A DNA stretch of 64,000 nt from Streptomyces sp. NRRL F-5135 (GTDB lineage: Bacteria; Actinomycetota; Actinomycetes; Streptomycetales; Streptomycetaceae), in assembly GCF_000719775.1 (NCBI RefSeq), contig NZ_JOHR01000019.1, forward strand, positions 62,001-126,000, read 5' to 3'. Each line of letters opens with the position of its first letter. Positions within the stretch are counted from its first letter, which is position 1. The notes beneath the pieces were generated by a model. It did not search any database and had not been told where the DNA came from. It saw only the letters and a list, made by a program, of their open reading frames with translations. Of the stretch, positions 40,047 through 48,506 are shown piece by piece. The position numbers and the translations under genes are program-made.

Positions 40047-40066
40047 AAGGTATGCCTGGAGACCTT
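40047..40066. promoter_or_regulatory. imperfect palindrome, likely GntR operator
   Basis: AAGGTATGCCTGGAGACCTT: 7 of 10 positions pair across the centre. It lies between divergent glnA4 and the GntR regulator gene, about 35 bp from each start. Confidence 0.5.
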
Positions 40067-40101
40067 TGGTTGGGAAGTGATGCGGAAGAGGAGCCGGCGA
40101 C

Positions 40102-40839
40102 GTGGCGACGAAGGACGAGCCGACGGATCCGCTCACTCCGGTGCTGCGGCCCGTGCGCGCGGGAAACGGGTTCGAGGAGGCCCTGGAGCAGATCCTTCAG
40201 GTCGTGCGGCTCGGCCTGGTGCCGGGCGGCGAACGACTGCCCGCCGAGCGGGCACTGGCGGACCGGCTGCGAATCAGCCGGGTCACTCTGCGCGAGGTGC
40301 TGAAGGTGCTCCAGGACGAGGGGCTGCTGGAGAGCAGGCGCGGCCGCTACGGCGGGACCTTCGTACGGCCGCGGGCCGCCGCGCCGCCCCGCGGCGCCGA
40401 GGAGGAGCTGCGGCGGCGGGTGGCGGACGTGGACATCGAGGACGTCCTGCGCTTCCGCGAGGTGCTGGAGGTGGGCGCGGCGGGGCTGTGCGCCACGGCG
40501 GCGCTGTCCGGCGAGCGGGCGGAACGGCTGCGGGCCGCGCTCGCCGCCACCCACGACGCGCCCCTGACGGAGTACCGCAGGTGCGACACGCTGCTCCACC
40601 TGTCCCTCGCCGAGCTGTCCGGCTCCGCGACCCTGACCGCGAGTTACGCGGCGGTGCGGGCGACCGTCAACGGCCTGCTGGACTGCATACCGCTGCTCGT
40701 GCGGAACCTGGAGCACTCGCAGCGCCAGCACACGGCCCTGGTCGAGGCCGTGCTGGACGCGGACGCGGACGCGGCGCGCGAGATAGCGCGCGAGCACTGC
40801 GGGGGTACGGCGGCCCTGCTGCGGGGCTTTCTGTCCTGA
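40102..40839 (+). CDS. GntR/FadR-family regulator of the glnA4 cluster
   Basis: The 245-residue protein has an N-terminal winged helix (GGERLPAERALADRLRISRV, then TLREVLKVLQDEGLLE, about residues 34-72) and an all-helical FCD ligand domain with metal-ligand histidines (LLHLSLAELS, LEHSQRQHTALV, AREHCGG). It is divergent from glnA4 and is followed by the permease gene. This matches the GntR-type regulator reported beside glnA4 in S. coelicolor. GAGGAG precedes the GTG start. The ligand is presumably the amine or a gamma-glutamylated intermediate. Confidence 0.9.
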   Translation: MATKDEPTDPLTPVLRPVRAGNGFEEALEQILQVVRLGLVPGGERLPAERALADRLRISRVTLREVLKVLQDEGLLESRRGRYGGTFVRPRAAAPPRGAEEELRRRVADVDIEDVLRFREVLEVGAAGLCATAALSGERAERLRAALAATHDAPLTEYRRCDTLLHLSLAELSGSATLTASYAAVRATVNGLLDCIPLLVRNLEHSQRQHTALVEAVLDADADAAREIAREHCGGTAALLRGFLS

Positions 40840-40984
40840 TGCCCGGGCACGGCGGGCCGGCGCGGCACCTCCCCCGACGCGGAGCAGCCGTAACAGCCTG
40901 TTGACGCGGGGGACTTGCGCGCGACCTGCCCGGCCGCAATGGTATGGCCTCACACCTTTACCCTTCCCGAGGCAGGAGCTGATC

Positions 40985-42472
40985 ATGCCCGACGGCACCG
41001 ATTCGCGCGTTCCGCCGCCCGCTCCCACCGCTTCGCCCTCCGGACAGTCCCTCGCGCCCGGCACGGACGCCGACTACCTCCGGCGGCGTTCCCTGCGCCG
41101 CGGCAGCGCCGGCTGGCTGCTGCTCACCGGCCTCGGGGTCGCCTACGTCGTCTCCGGGGACTTCTCCGGCTGGAACATCGGCCTGTCCGAAGGAGGCTTC
41201 GGCGGTCTCGCGATCGCCACTGTGCTCATGGGCGCGATGTACGCCTGTCTGGTCTTCTCGCTCGCGGAACTGTCCGCCATCCTGCCGACCGCCGGCGGCG
41301 GATACGGTTTCGCCCGCCGTGCGCTGGGCACCTGGGGCGGCTTCCTCACCGGTACGGCCATCCTCATCGAGTACGTCCTCGCTCCCGCCGCGATCTCCAT
41401 CTTCATCGGGGACTACGTCGAGTCCCTCCACCTCTTCGGGCTCACCGCCGGCTGGCCCGTCTACCTGGCCTGTTTCGCCGTCTTCATCGGGATCCACCTC
41501 TGGGGCGTGGGCGAGGCCCTGCGCTTCAGTCTCGTCGTGACCGCGATCGCGGTGGCCGCGTTGCTGATCTTCGCCGTCGGCGCCTTCAGCGAGTTCGACG
41601 CGGGCGGTCTGAACGACATCCCCGTCGACCACGACGCGTTCGGGGCCAGTTCCTGGCTGCCGTTCGGACTCCTCGGCATCTGGGCCGCCTTCCCCTTCGG
41701 CATGTGGTTCTTCCTCGGGGTGGAGGGAGTCCCGCTCGCGGCGGAGGAGGCCAAGGACCCCGTCCGCTCGATGCCCAGGGCCCTGTCGATCGCCATGGGC
41801 GTACTGGTACTGCTCGCCCTGATCACCTTCTTCGCGGCGACGGGGGCGCGCGGCTCGGCCGCCGTCCAGGAGGCGGGCAATCCGCTGGTGGTGGCCCTCC
41901 AGGGCGACGGTGCCCCGACCCCGCTGAGCCGGTTCGTGAACTACGCGGGGCTCGCCGGTCTCGTGGCATCCTTCTTCTCCCTCATCTACGCGGGCTCCCG
42001 GCAGCTCTTCGCACTGTCCCGGGCGGGTTACCTGCCCCGTTTCCTGTCCCTCACCAGCGCCCGCAAAGCCCCCTATCCGGGTCTCCTCATCCCCGGCGCC
42101 ATCGGATTCGCGCTCGCCGCGAGCACCGGTGACGGCGGCCGGATGCTCAACATCGCGGTGTTCGGGGCGACCATCTCGTACGCGCTGATGGCCCTGTCCC
42201 ACCTCGTGCTGCGCCGCCGCGAACCCGCGCTCCCCCGCCCCTACCGCACGCCCGGCGGGGCGCTCACCTCGGGCGTGGCGTTCTTCCTGGCCCTGTCCGC
42301 GCTGGTGGCGACGTTCCTGGTGGACGTCGCGGCGGCGGTCATCGCGCTGGTCGTCTACGCGGTCGCCCTCGCCTACTTCGCCCTCTACAGCAGGCACCGG
42401 CTGGTCGCGGCGGCGCCGGAGGAGGAATTCGCGGCCCTGGCCGCCGCCGAGGCGGAACTGGAACGCGACTGA
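40985..42472 (+). CDS. APC-family amine/amino acid permease (ethanolamine permease-like)
   Basis: The 495-residue protein has about 12 membrane helices and the APC-superfamily start (GWLLLTGLGVAYVVSGDFSG), with AGGGYGFARRALG and GVEGVPLAAEEAKDPVRSMP loops. It resembles the ethanolamine permease branch of the family. ATG 40985 follows GGCAGGAGC. Located between the GntR regulator and the gamma-glutamyl hydrolase, it probably imports the amine consumed by the pathway. Confidence 0.87.
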   Translation: MPDGTDSRVPPPAPTASPSGQSLAPGTDADYLRRRSLRRGSAGWLLLTGLGVAYVVSGDFSGWNIGLSEGGFGGLAIATVLMGAMYACLVFSLAELSAILPTAGGGYGFARRALGTWGGFLTGTAILIEYVLAPAAISIFIGDYVESLHLFGLTAGWPVYLACFAVFIGIHLWGVGEALRFSLVVTAIAVAALLIFAVGAFSEFDAGGLNDIPVDHDAFGASSWLPFGLLGIWAAFPFGMWFFLGVEGVPLAAEEAKDPVRSMPRALSIAMGVLVLLALITFFAATGARGSAAVQEAGNPLVVALQGDGAPTPLSRFVNYAGLAGLVASFFSLIYAGSRQLFALSRAGYLPRFLSLTSARKAPYPGLLIPGAIGFALAASTGDGGRMLNIAVFGATISYALMALSHLVLRRREPALPRPYRTPGGALTSGVAFFLALSALVATFLVDVAAAVIALVVYAVALAYFALYSRHRLVAAAPEEEFAALAAAEAELERD

Positions 42473-42599
42473 GGCGGAAAGGGGAACGCGTCCGGCGGCG
42501 GACATCCGCGCGGAAACCGCGTTCTCCGCGTCAACGGGCCGAAGGTCCGGGTAGGGAACGCACCAAGCGCCCGGCACACCCCACGACGGAGGACGACCC

Positions 42600-43367
42600 G
42601 TGAAGCCGCTCATCGGCATCAGCACGTATCTGGAGGAGAACGCCGCGTGGGGCACCTGGAATCTCCCCGCCGCTCTGCTGCCGGCCGGGTACCCCCGGCT
42701 CGTCCGGCGTTCCGGCGGGCTGGCCGCGATGCTCCCACCGGACGACCCGGCCGAGGCCGCCTCCGTGGTGGGCCGGCTCGACGCCCTGGTGATCGCCGGC
42801 GGCCCCGATGTCGAGCCCGTACGGTACGGGGCCGCGCGTCATCCCCGTACCGGACCGCCCGCCCGGGAGCGGGACGCCTGGGAGCTGGCGCTGATCGAGG
42901 CGGCCCTCACGGCGGGCATCCCGGTGCTGGGCATCTGCCGGGGCATGCAACTGCTCAACGTGGCCCTGGGCGGAACGCTCGTCCAGCACGTGGAAGGGCA
43001 CACCTCGGCCGTCGCCGGCCGTTTCGGCGAGCACACGGTGAAGCCGGTGTCCGGGACCCGGTACGGCGACCTGGTGCCGGAGGAGTCCCGCGTACCGACC
43101 CATCACCACCAGACGGTGGACCGGCTCGGCCGGGGGCTGACGGTCTCGGCGTTCGCCGCGGACGGCACGGTCGAGGCGGTGGAGCTGCCGGCCCCTCGAT
43201 GGGTGGTGGGCGTCCAGTGGCATCCGGAGATGGCGGACGACACCCGTGTCATGGCCTCGCTCGTCCGCGCGGCGGCGGCCCGTGCCCGCGGAGTGCGGGC
43301 CGCGGGCATCGTCGACACGAGCGCGTCACCGCGGGCCGGCGGCACACCACGCGCCGAGAGCGCCTGA
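42600..43367 (+). CDS. class I glutamine amidotransferase-like gamma-glutamyl hydrolase (PuuD type)
   Basis: The 255-residue protein has the class I GATase triad: nucleophile Cys in GICRGMQLLNVALGG, and His/Glu in VVGVQWHPEM. It also has THHHQTVDRLGRGL, as in gamma-glutamyl-gamma-aminobutyrate hydrolase. GGAGG precedes the GTG. Beside a gamma-glutamyl ligase and two dehydrogenases, its expected job is releasing glutamate from the oxidised gamma-glutamyl product (gamma-glutamylglycine if the substrate is ethanolamine). The C-terminal 20 residues are low complexity. Confidence 0.9.
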   Translation: MKPLIGISTYLEENAAWGTWNLPAALLPAGYPRLVRRSGGLAAMLPPDDPAEAASVVGRLDALVIAGGPDVEPVRYGAARHPRTGPPARERDAWELALIEAALTAGIPVLGICRGMQLLNVALGGTLVQHVEGHTSAVAGRFGEHTVKPVSGTRYGDLVPEESRVPTHHHQTVDRLGRGLTVSAFAADGTVEAVELPAPRWVVGVQWHPEMADDTRVMASLVRAAAARARGVRAAGIVDTSASPRAGGTPRAESA

Positions 43368-43532
43368 CACCTGTCCTGTCCGGTCGTGCGATCACGGCGC
43401 GTGCGCGAGAGCCGGGCGCCCGGCGGACGGCGGGCCCGCGACTCCGCGCCGCCTCGCAGCCCGCGCCGCCGCCACGGGGCTCGGCGTCCCGCCTCTCCCG
43501 GCGCGGCCCGCCGCCGCCCGCGGCCCCGCGCC

Positions 43533-44081
43533 TCACTGCCGCGGGTCGACCGTCGCGTCGATGTGCTCGGCGACGGCCACCACCAGAATGCGCGTATCCG
43601 CCTCGGTGGCCCGCCAGCGGTGCCGCACTCCGCCGGACAGGTAGAGCGTGTCCCCGCGCTCCAGCCGGTACGCCCGGCCCTCCGCCTCCACCTCGACGGC
43701 GCCGTCGGCGACGTACATGATCTCGTCGTTGCGGTGCTGGTACTCCCGCCCGGTGTCCTGCTCGCCGGTGAACTCCTTCGCGTTCAACTGGTGCCCGCCG
43801 CGCACCACCCGGCGTACCCCGCCCCCGCCGTCCGCCGCCCGTACGACATCCACCGTGCGCGCCGAGTCGGCGGCCGCGTTCAGCCGGGCCGGGGTCGTCT
43901 CCAGGGCGTCCGCCACCCGTTCGAGCGAACGGACACTCGGCCGGGCGCGCTCGTTCTCGATCTGGCTGAGGAAAGGCACGGACAGTCCGCTGCGGGCAGC
44001 CACCGCCGCCAGGGTCAGGCCCAGGGACCTGCGCCGCCTGCGGACGGCCGCGCCCACCCTGAGCGCTTCCTTGTCGTCCAT
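43533..44081 (-). CDS. XRE-cupin regulator (PuuR-like)
   Basis: The 182-residue protein has an N-terminal XRE helix-turn-helix (VGAAVRRRRRSLGLTLAAVA, ARSGLSVPFLSQIENERARP) and a C-terminal cupin (about 95-175: EIMYVADGAVEVEAEGRAYR, GDTLYLSGGVRHRW). PuuR, the repressor of the E. coli gamma-glutamylputrescine pathway, has this layout. It faces the hydrolase gene tail to tail. A role in controlling this cluster is likely but unproven. GGGAGGGAG precedes the ATG. Confidence 0.88.
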   Translation of the reverse strand: MDDKEALRVGAAVRRRRRSLGLTLAAVAARSGLSVPFLSQIENERARPSVRSLERVADALETTPARLNAAADSARTVDVVRAADGGGGVRRVVRGGHQLNAKEFTGEQDTGREYQHRNDEIMYVADGAVEVEAEGRAYRLERGDTLYLSGGVRHRWRATEADTRILVVAVAEHIDATVDPRQ

Positions 44082-44401
44082 GACTGGCTCCCTCCCGCCC
44101 GGATCGTCATCCTCTCAGAGTTGACGCCGGTACAAGAGCTGTCCTGCCTCACCCGCGACCGATCCCACTGATACGAACACGTGAGCGAAGAGAACGGGTG
44201 TTCCCCGGATCCATGATGCGCGCCGCCGGGTGAATCGCAAAGGCCCGGGTCAGCGGGCCCGTTCGGACAGGGGAGACGCCCGGTTCTCCGGGCCGGGACA
44301 GGCCGAAGGGGTGGCCCCGCCCAGCGGCGAGGTCCACCCCTTCCGTGCCCGGTGCGGGGGCACCACGGACGTGTCCGTCGTGCCCGTCCGCTACGGCGCC
44401 C
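44082..44401. other. spacer between the proXW stop and the XRE-cupin start
   Basis: About 320 bp with no supported gene. It holds the XRE gene's promoter region and a hairpin GGCCCG(GGTCAG)CGGGCC at 44242-44259, which may end the proVXW transcript. Confidence 0.4.
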
Positions 44402-47038
44402 CTACTGCGGGGCCATCTTGTCCGCGATGCCCGGGTTCTCCTTCATCCACGCCGCGACGGCCTCCTCCTCGTGACCCGTGCCGCGCTTCTGGATCTCGTT
44501 CTCCAGGCCGGCGAGTTGCTGCTCGCTCAGCTTGAAGTCCTTGAGCCACTTCGTCAGCTGCGGGTAGTTCCCGGGGAAGTCCTTGTGCGCGACGTTCGTG
44601 AGCCGGTCACCGTCGCCGAAGGTCTTCCTGGGGTCCTTCAGCTTGATCAGGTCGTACTCCTTGTAGGCCCAGTGCGGGGTCCACAGCGTGACCGCGATCG
44701 GCTCCTTCTTGGCGTACGCCCGCTTCAGCTCCGCGAGCATCCCCGGCGTCGAGCCGTCCACGACCTTGTACTCGTCGTCGAGCCCGTACTCCGGCAGGAC
44801 CTTGTCCTTGAGGACGTTCATCTCCTCGGTACCGGGCTCGATGCCGACGATGCGGCCCGCGAACTCGTCCCCGCGGCCCTTGAGATCGGCCAGCGAGTCC
44901 ACTCCCTTGACGTACGAGGGGACGGCGATCTCGCGGGTCGTGGGCCCGTACCAGGACCCGAGCTGGGTCAGATCGTCTCGGTACTTGTCCCAGTATCTCT
45001 TCTGCGCGTTGGGCAGCCAGGCGTCGAACTGGACATCGACCTGGCCCTCGGCCATCGCCGCGTACATGGGCCCGAGCTCGAACTGCTTGAGGTTGACCTT
45101 GTAGCCGCGCTCCTCAAGGACCGCCTTCCACAGGTAGGTGGCGGCGATGTCCTCCTCCCAGGGGAACCAGCCGATCTCCAGGGGCCGCTCACGCTCGTCC
45201 TTGCCGTTCGCGGCCTTGCCGGCCGACTGCGCGGAGCCGCCGGCCGGGGCCCACTTGTCGGCGAGACCCGGGTTCTCCTCGAGCCAGGCGCGGACGGCCT
45301 CCTGCTCCTTGCCCTTGCCGGTGGCCTGGATCTTGGCTTCGAGACTCGTGAGCTGCTCCTCATTCATCTTGAAGTCCTTGAGCCACTTGGCGACCGTCGG
45401 GTTATCCGACGAGAAGCCCTTGCGCGCCAGGGTGTGGACGCCGTCGCTCTCCGCGCCGAACGCCTTCTTCGGGTCCTTCAGCTTGGTCAGGTCGTAGTCG
45501 CTGTACGCCCAGTGCGGCGACCACAGCACGACGACGATCGGCTCCTTCTTGGCGTACGCCCGCTTCAGCTCGGCGAGCATGCCGGAGGTGGAGCCGTCGA
45601 GAAGCTGGTACTCCTTGTCGAGCCCGTACGCCTTGAGGACCTTGTCCTTCAGCAGGCCCATCTCGCCCGCGCTGGGCTCGATGCCGATGATCTTGCCCTT
45701 GAAGGTGGAGCTCTTGCCCTTCAGGTCCTCGAGCGAGTTGACGCCCTTCACGTAGGACGGCACGGAGAGTTCCAGGGAGGTCTTGTCGTACCAGGCCCCC
45801 ATGTCCTCCAGCTTGTCCTTGTACTTGTTCCAGTAATTGGCGTGGGTGACGGGCAGCCAGGAGTCGGTCTGGATGTCGATCTGGCCGTTCGCCTGGCCCG
45901 TGTAGAGCGAGCCCGCCTCGTACTGCTGGGCGTCGACCTCGAAGCCGCGCCGCTCCAGCAGTTCCTTCCACAGGAAGGTGGAGGCGATGCCCTCGTCCCA
46001 GGGGATGTACCCCATGGTGATCTTCTTGCCCTGGCCGACGTTCTCGGCGCCGTTCGCGGTCTCGCTCTTCGAGCCGCCGAACATGCCGATGCCGCCCGCG
46101 ACGAGCGCGAGGACGACCACGCCCGCGATGGCCACGACGGGCTGCGGACGGTGGTTCCAGATCTTCAGCCCGCCGGCCATCTCCTTGGCCTTGGCCAGCG
46201 CACGGCGCCCGACCGGGGACGCCTGGAGGCTGAGCGCGCCGGTGATCCGGTCCAGGTACATGGCGAGGATCACCACGGAGACGCCCGCCTCGAAGCCGAG
46301 GCCGATGTCGATGTTGCCGAGCGCGCGGTAGACGGCGCCGCCGAGCCCGCCGCCGCCGACCATGCCGGCGATGACCACCATGGACAGGCCGAGCATGATC
46401 ACCTGGTTGACGCCGGCCATGATCGTCTGGAGGGCCAGCGGCAGCTGTACCCGGAGCAGGGTGTTCTTGGGCGTGGTGCCGAACGCCTCGGCGGCCTCCA
46501 CCAGCTCCTCGTCCACCTGCCGGATGCCGAGTTCGGTCATCCGGACACCGGGCGGCAGGGCGAAGATGATCGTGGCGATGATGCCGGGCACCGCGCCCAG
46601 ACCGAAGAAGACGACGCCCGGGATCAGGTAGACCATGGCGGGCATGGTCTGCATCAGGTCGAGCACCGGCCGGACGATCGCGCTCACCGTCTTGGACCGC
46701 GCGGCCCAGATGCCGAGTGGTACCGCGATCACAAGGATCACGATCGTCGCGACCATCACGAGCGAGAGGGTCTCCATCGCGGCGTCCCACAGCTCGATGG
46801 AGTCGATCAGGGCGAAGCCCAGGAAGCTGAACACACCGGCCGAGAGACTGCTCAGCCACCAGGCGAGTATCGCGAAGATGCCCGCGAGGAGCAGGGGCTC
46901 GGGAGCCGACAGCACCGCGTTGATGCCGTCGTACATGCCCGAGACGACCGAGGAGGCAGCGTCGAACAGCCAGCCGAGGTGCAGCTGGAGGAAGTCGACG
47001 GCGCTGTCGACCCAGTCGCCGAGAGGGATCCTAGGCAC
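44402..47038 (-). CDS. glycine betaine/proline importer: permease fused to two substrate-binding domains
   Basis: The 878-residue protein carries a ProW-type permease (about residues 1-300, with the EAA-like loop EELVEAAEAFGTTPKNTLLR). A further membrane helix (VVAIAGVVVLALVAGG) follows, then two tandem OpuAC/ProX-type receptor domains (about 325-590 and 615-878). Each receptor has the aromatic cage segments LWSPHWAY/LWTPHWAY and DSWLP/DAWLP, and ends with nearly the same motif. The fusion places two tethered receptors outside the membrane. Single fusions (OpuABC) are known; two receptors are less usual. The GTG start lies just inside the proV end. Confidence 0.93.
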   Translation of the reverse strand: MPRIPLGDWVDSAVDFLQLHLGWLFDAASSVVSGMYDGINAVLSAPEPLLLAGIFAILAWWLSSLSAGVFSFLGFALIDSIELWDAAMETLSLVMVATIVILVIAVPLGIWAARSKTVSAIVRPVLDLMQTMPAMVYLIPGVVFFGLGAVPGIIATIIFALPPGVRMTELGIRQVDEELVEAAEAFGTTPKNTLLRVQLPLALQTIMAGVNQVIMLGLSMVVIAGMVGGGGLGGAVYRALGNIDIGLGFEAGVSVVILAMYLDRITGALSLQASPVGRRALAKAKEMAGGLKIWNHRPQPVVAIAGVVVLALVAGGIGMFGGSKSETANGAENVGQGKKITMGYIPWDEGIASTFLWKELLERRGFEVDAQQYEAGSLYTGQANGQIDIQTDSWLPVTHANYWNKYKDKLEDMGAWYDKTSLELSVPSYVKGVNSLEDLKGKSSTFKGKIIGIEPSAGEMGLLKDKVLKAYGLDKEYQLLDGSTSGMLAELKRAYAKKEPIVVVLWSPHWAYSDYDLTKLKDPKKAFGAESDGVHTLARKGFSSDNPTVAKWLKDFKMNEEQLTSLEAKIQATGKGKEQEAVRAWLEENPGLADKWAPAGGSAQSAGKAANGKDERERPLEIGWFPWEEDIAATYLWKAVLEERGYKVNLKQFELGPMYAAMAEGQVDVQFDAWLPNAQKRYWDKYRDDLTQLGSWYGPTTREIAVPSYVKGVDSLADLKGRGDEFAGRIVGIEPGTEEMNVLKDKVLPEYGLDDEYKVVDGSTPGMLAELKRAYAKKEPIAVTLWTPHWAYKEYDLIKLKDPRKTFGDGDRLTNVAHKDFPGNYPQLTKWLKDFKLSEQQLAGLENEIQKRGTGHEEEAVAAWMKENPGIADKMAPQ

Positions 47039-48221
47039 TTGCTACCGCCTTGTCCGACTGAGCCGTCTCGCCGTTGTCGCCCGCGTCGGCCCGGGAGCCG
47101 CCCGCCGTGCCGTCCTTCGAGAGGGGGCCCGGCCCGGCCACGGGCGTGTCCGACACCATCGGCTCACCGAGCACGGCCAGCAGCCGGGCGCGGGGCACGA
47201 CCCCTATGAGATCGCCCTCCTCACCGACGACGGCCACGGCGACCCCACTGGTGGAGCAGGGGGTGAACAGGTCGATGATCGGAGCGGACTCGGTCACCCT
47301 GGCGGGCGCCGCGTCGAGCACGTCCTGGGCGGTGCGCAGTTCCCTGCCACCGTCCGTCCGGGTACCGAAGGCGGTCTCCGGGTCGGCCATGATCGCCCCG
47401 GCGGTGAGCACACGGGAGCGGTCGACGTCCTGGGTGAAGGAGGCGACGTAGTCGTTGGCCGGGGTGACGAGGATGTCCTCGGCGGTCCCCTGCTGCACGA
47501 TCTCGCCGTCCCGCATCACGGCGATGCGGTCACCGAGACGCATGGCCTCGTTGAGGTCGTGGGTGATGAAGACGATGGTCTTCTTGAGCCGCTTCTGGAG
47601 CTCCAGCAGCTGATCCTGCATGTCGCGACGGATCAGCGGGTCGAGCGCGCTGAAGGACTCGTCCATCAGCAGCAGGTCGGCGTCCGTGGCCAGCGCGCGG
47701 GCGAGGCCGACGCGCTGCTGCATGCCGCCGGAGAGCTCGTCCGGCCAGGACGTCTCCCAGCCGCCCAGACCGGTCAGCTCCAGCGCCTCGGCGGCACGCT
47801 TCTCGCGCTCCGCGCGGGGCACCCCCTGCACCTCGAGACCGTACGCCGCGTTCTCCAGCACACTGCGGTGCGGGAAGAGCGCGAAGTGCTGGAACACCAT
47901 GCTGATCTTCGTGGAGCGGACGTGCCGCAGCTCCTGCGGGCTGAGAGCGGTCAGGTCCTGGCCGTCGAAGAGCACCCGGCCGGACGTCGGCTCCAGCAGG
48001 CCGTTGAGCATGCGGAGCAGCGTGGACTTCCCCGAGCCGGACAGGCCCATGACCACAAAGATCTGGCCGGACTCGACCGAGAAGGAGGCATCGATCACCG
48101 CGGCGGTCGTACCATCAGCGCGGAGTTGGTTACGGTCCGTACCCTCCTTGAGCTTCCCCACGGCCTCATCGGGTCGTCTGCCGAAGACTTTGTACAGGTG
48201 TTCGGCTTGCAGCCTGGACAC
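47031..48221 (-). CDS. proV: glycine betaine/proline importer ATPase
   Basis: This ABC ATPase drives osmoprotectant uptake. The protein of about 396 residues has Walker A GLSGSGKSTLL, signature LSGGMQQRVGLARAL, Walker B LLLMDESFSALDP, the H-loop ITHDLNEAMRLGD, and a C-terminal CBS region (about 275-370) as in ionic-strength-sensing OpuA ATPases. The likely start is GTG 48221, 5 nt after GAGG; GTG 48227 is also possible. Its stop overlaps the permease start region. A Crp-type site lies about 160 bp upstream. Confidence 0.93.
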   Translation of the reverse strand: MSRLQAEHLYKVFGRRPDEAVGKLKEGTDRNQLRADGTTAAVIDASFSVESGQIFVVMGLSGSGKSTLLRMLNGLLEPTSGRVLFDGQDLTALSPQELRHVRSTKISMVFQHFALFPHRSVLENAAYGLEVQGVPRAEREKRAAEALELTGLGGWETSWPDELSGGMQQRVGLARALATDADLLLMDESFSALDPLIRRDMQDQLLELQKRLKKTIVFITHDLNEAMRLGDRIAVMRDGEIVQQGTAEDILVTPANDYVASFTQDVDRSRVLTAGAIMADPETAFGTRTDGGRELRTAQDVLDAAPARVTESAPIIDLFTPCSTSGVAVAVVGEEGDLIGVVPRARLLAVLGEPMVSDTPVAGPGPLSKDGTAGGSRADAGDNGETAQSDKAVASA

Positions 48222-48381
48222 ATACACCTCACGCGTTGAACGGAAAAACGGCCTACCACCCCCGCGGGCAGGCCGTGGAACAGGCGGGGTCGGCCCGCCC
48301 ACCCGGTCGCGGTGCTTGAAGATGCAACCTGGTTCGCTCCGGCTGCGCGCCTGCCCCGGCTTACACGAGACAAACAATTAA

Positions 48382-48395
48382 GTGATTCACGTCAC
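48382..48395. promoter_or_regulatory. Crp-type binding site upstream of proV
   Basis: GTGATTCACGTCAC fits the streptomycete Crp consensus GTG(N6)GNCAC exactly. It sits in a locally AT-rich stretch between divergent proV and the exonuclease gene. Confidence 0.5.
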
Positions 48396-48446
48396 ATTCG
48401 ATGGCGTCGCTGGTCAGACGTACGGGGCCCGCGGGGCGACGGGACG

Positions 48447-48490
48447 CTGTCAGGGGGCCGCTCTGTCAGTGGGCTGCTGTCAGTGGGCTG
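48447..48490. repeat. 14-bp repeat (CTGTCAGTGGGCTG) before the exonuclease gene
   Basis: Two perfect adjacent copies at 48463-48490 and one diverged copy at 48447-48460, ending just before the exonuclease start. Confidence 0.8.
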
Positions 48491-48506
48491 CGGCATGATC
48501 GGGGTT

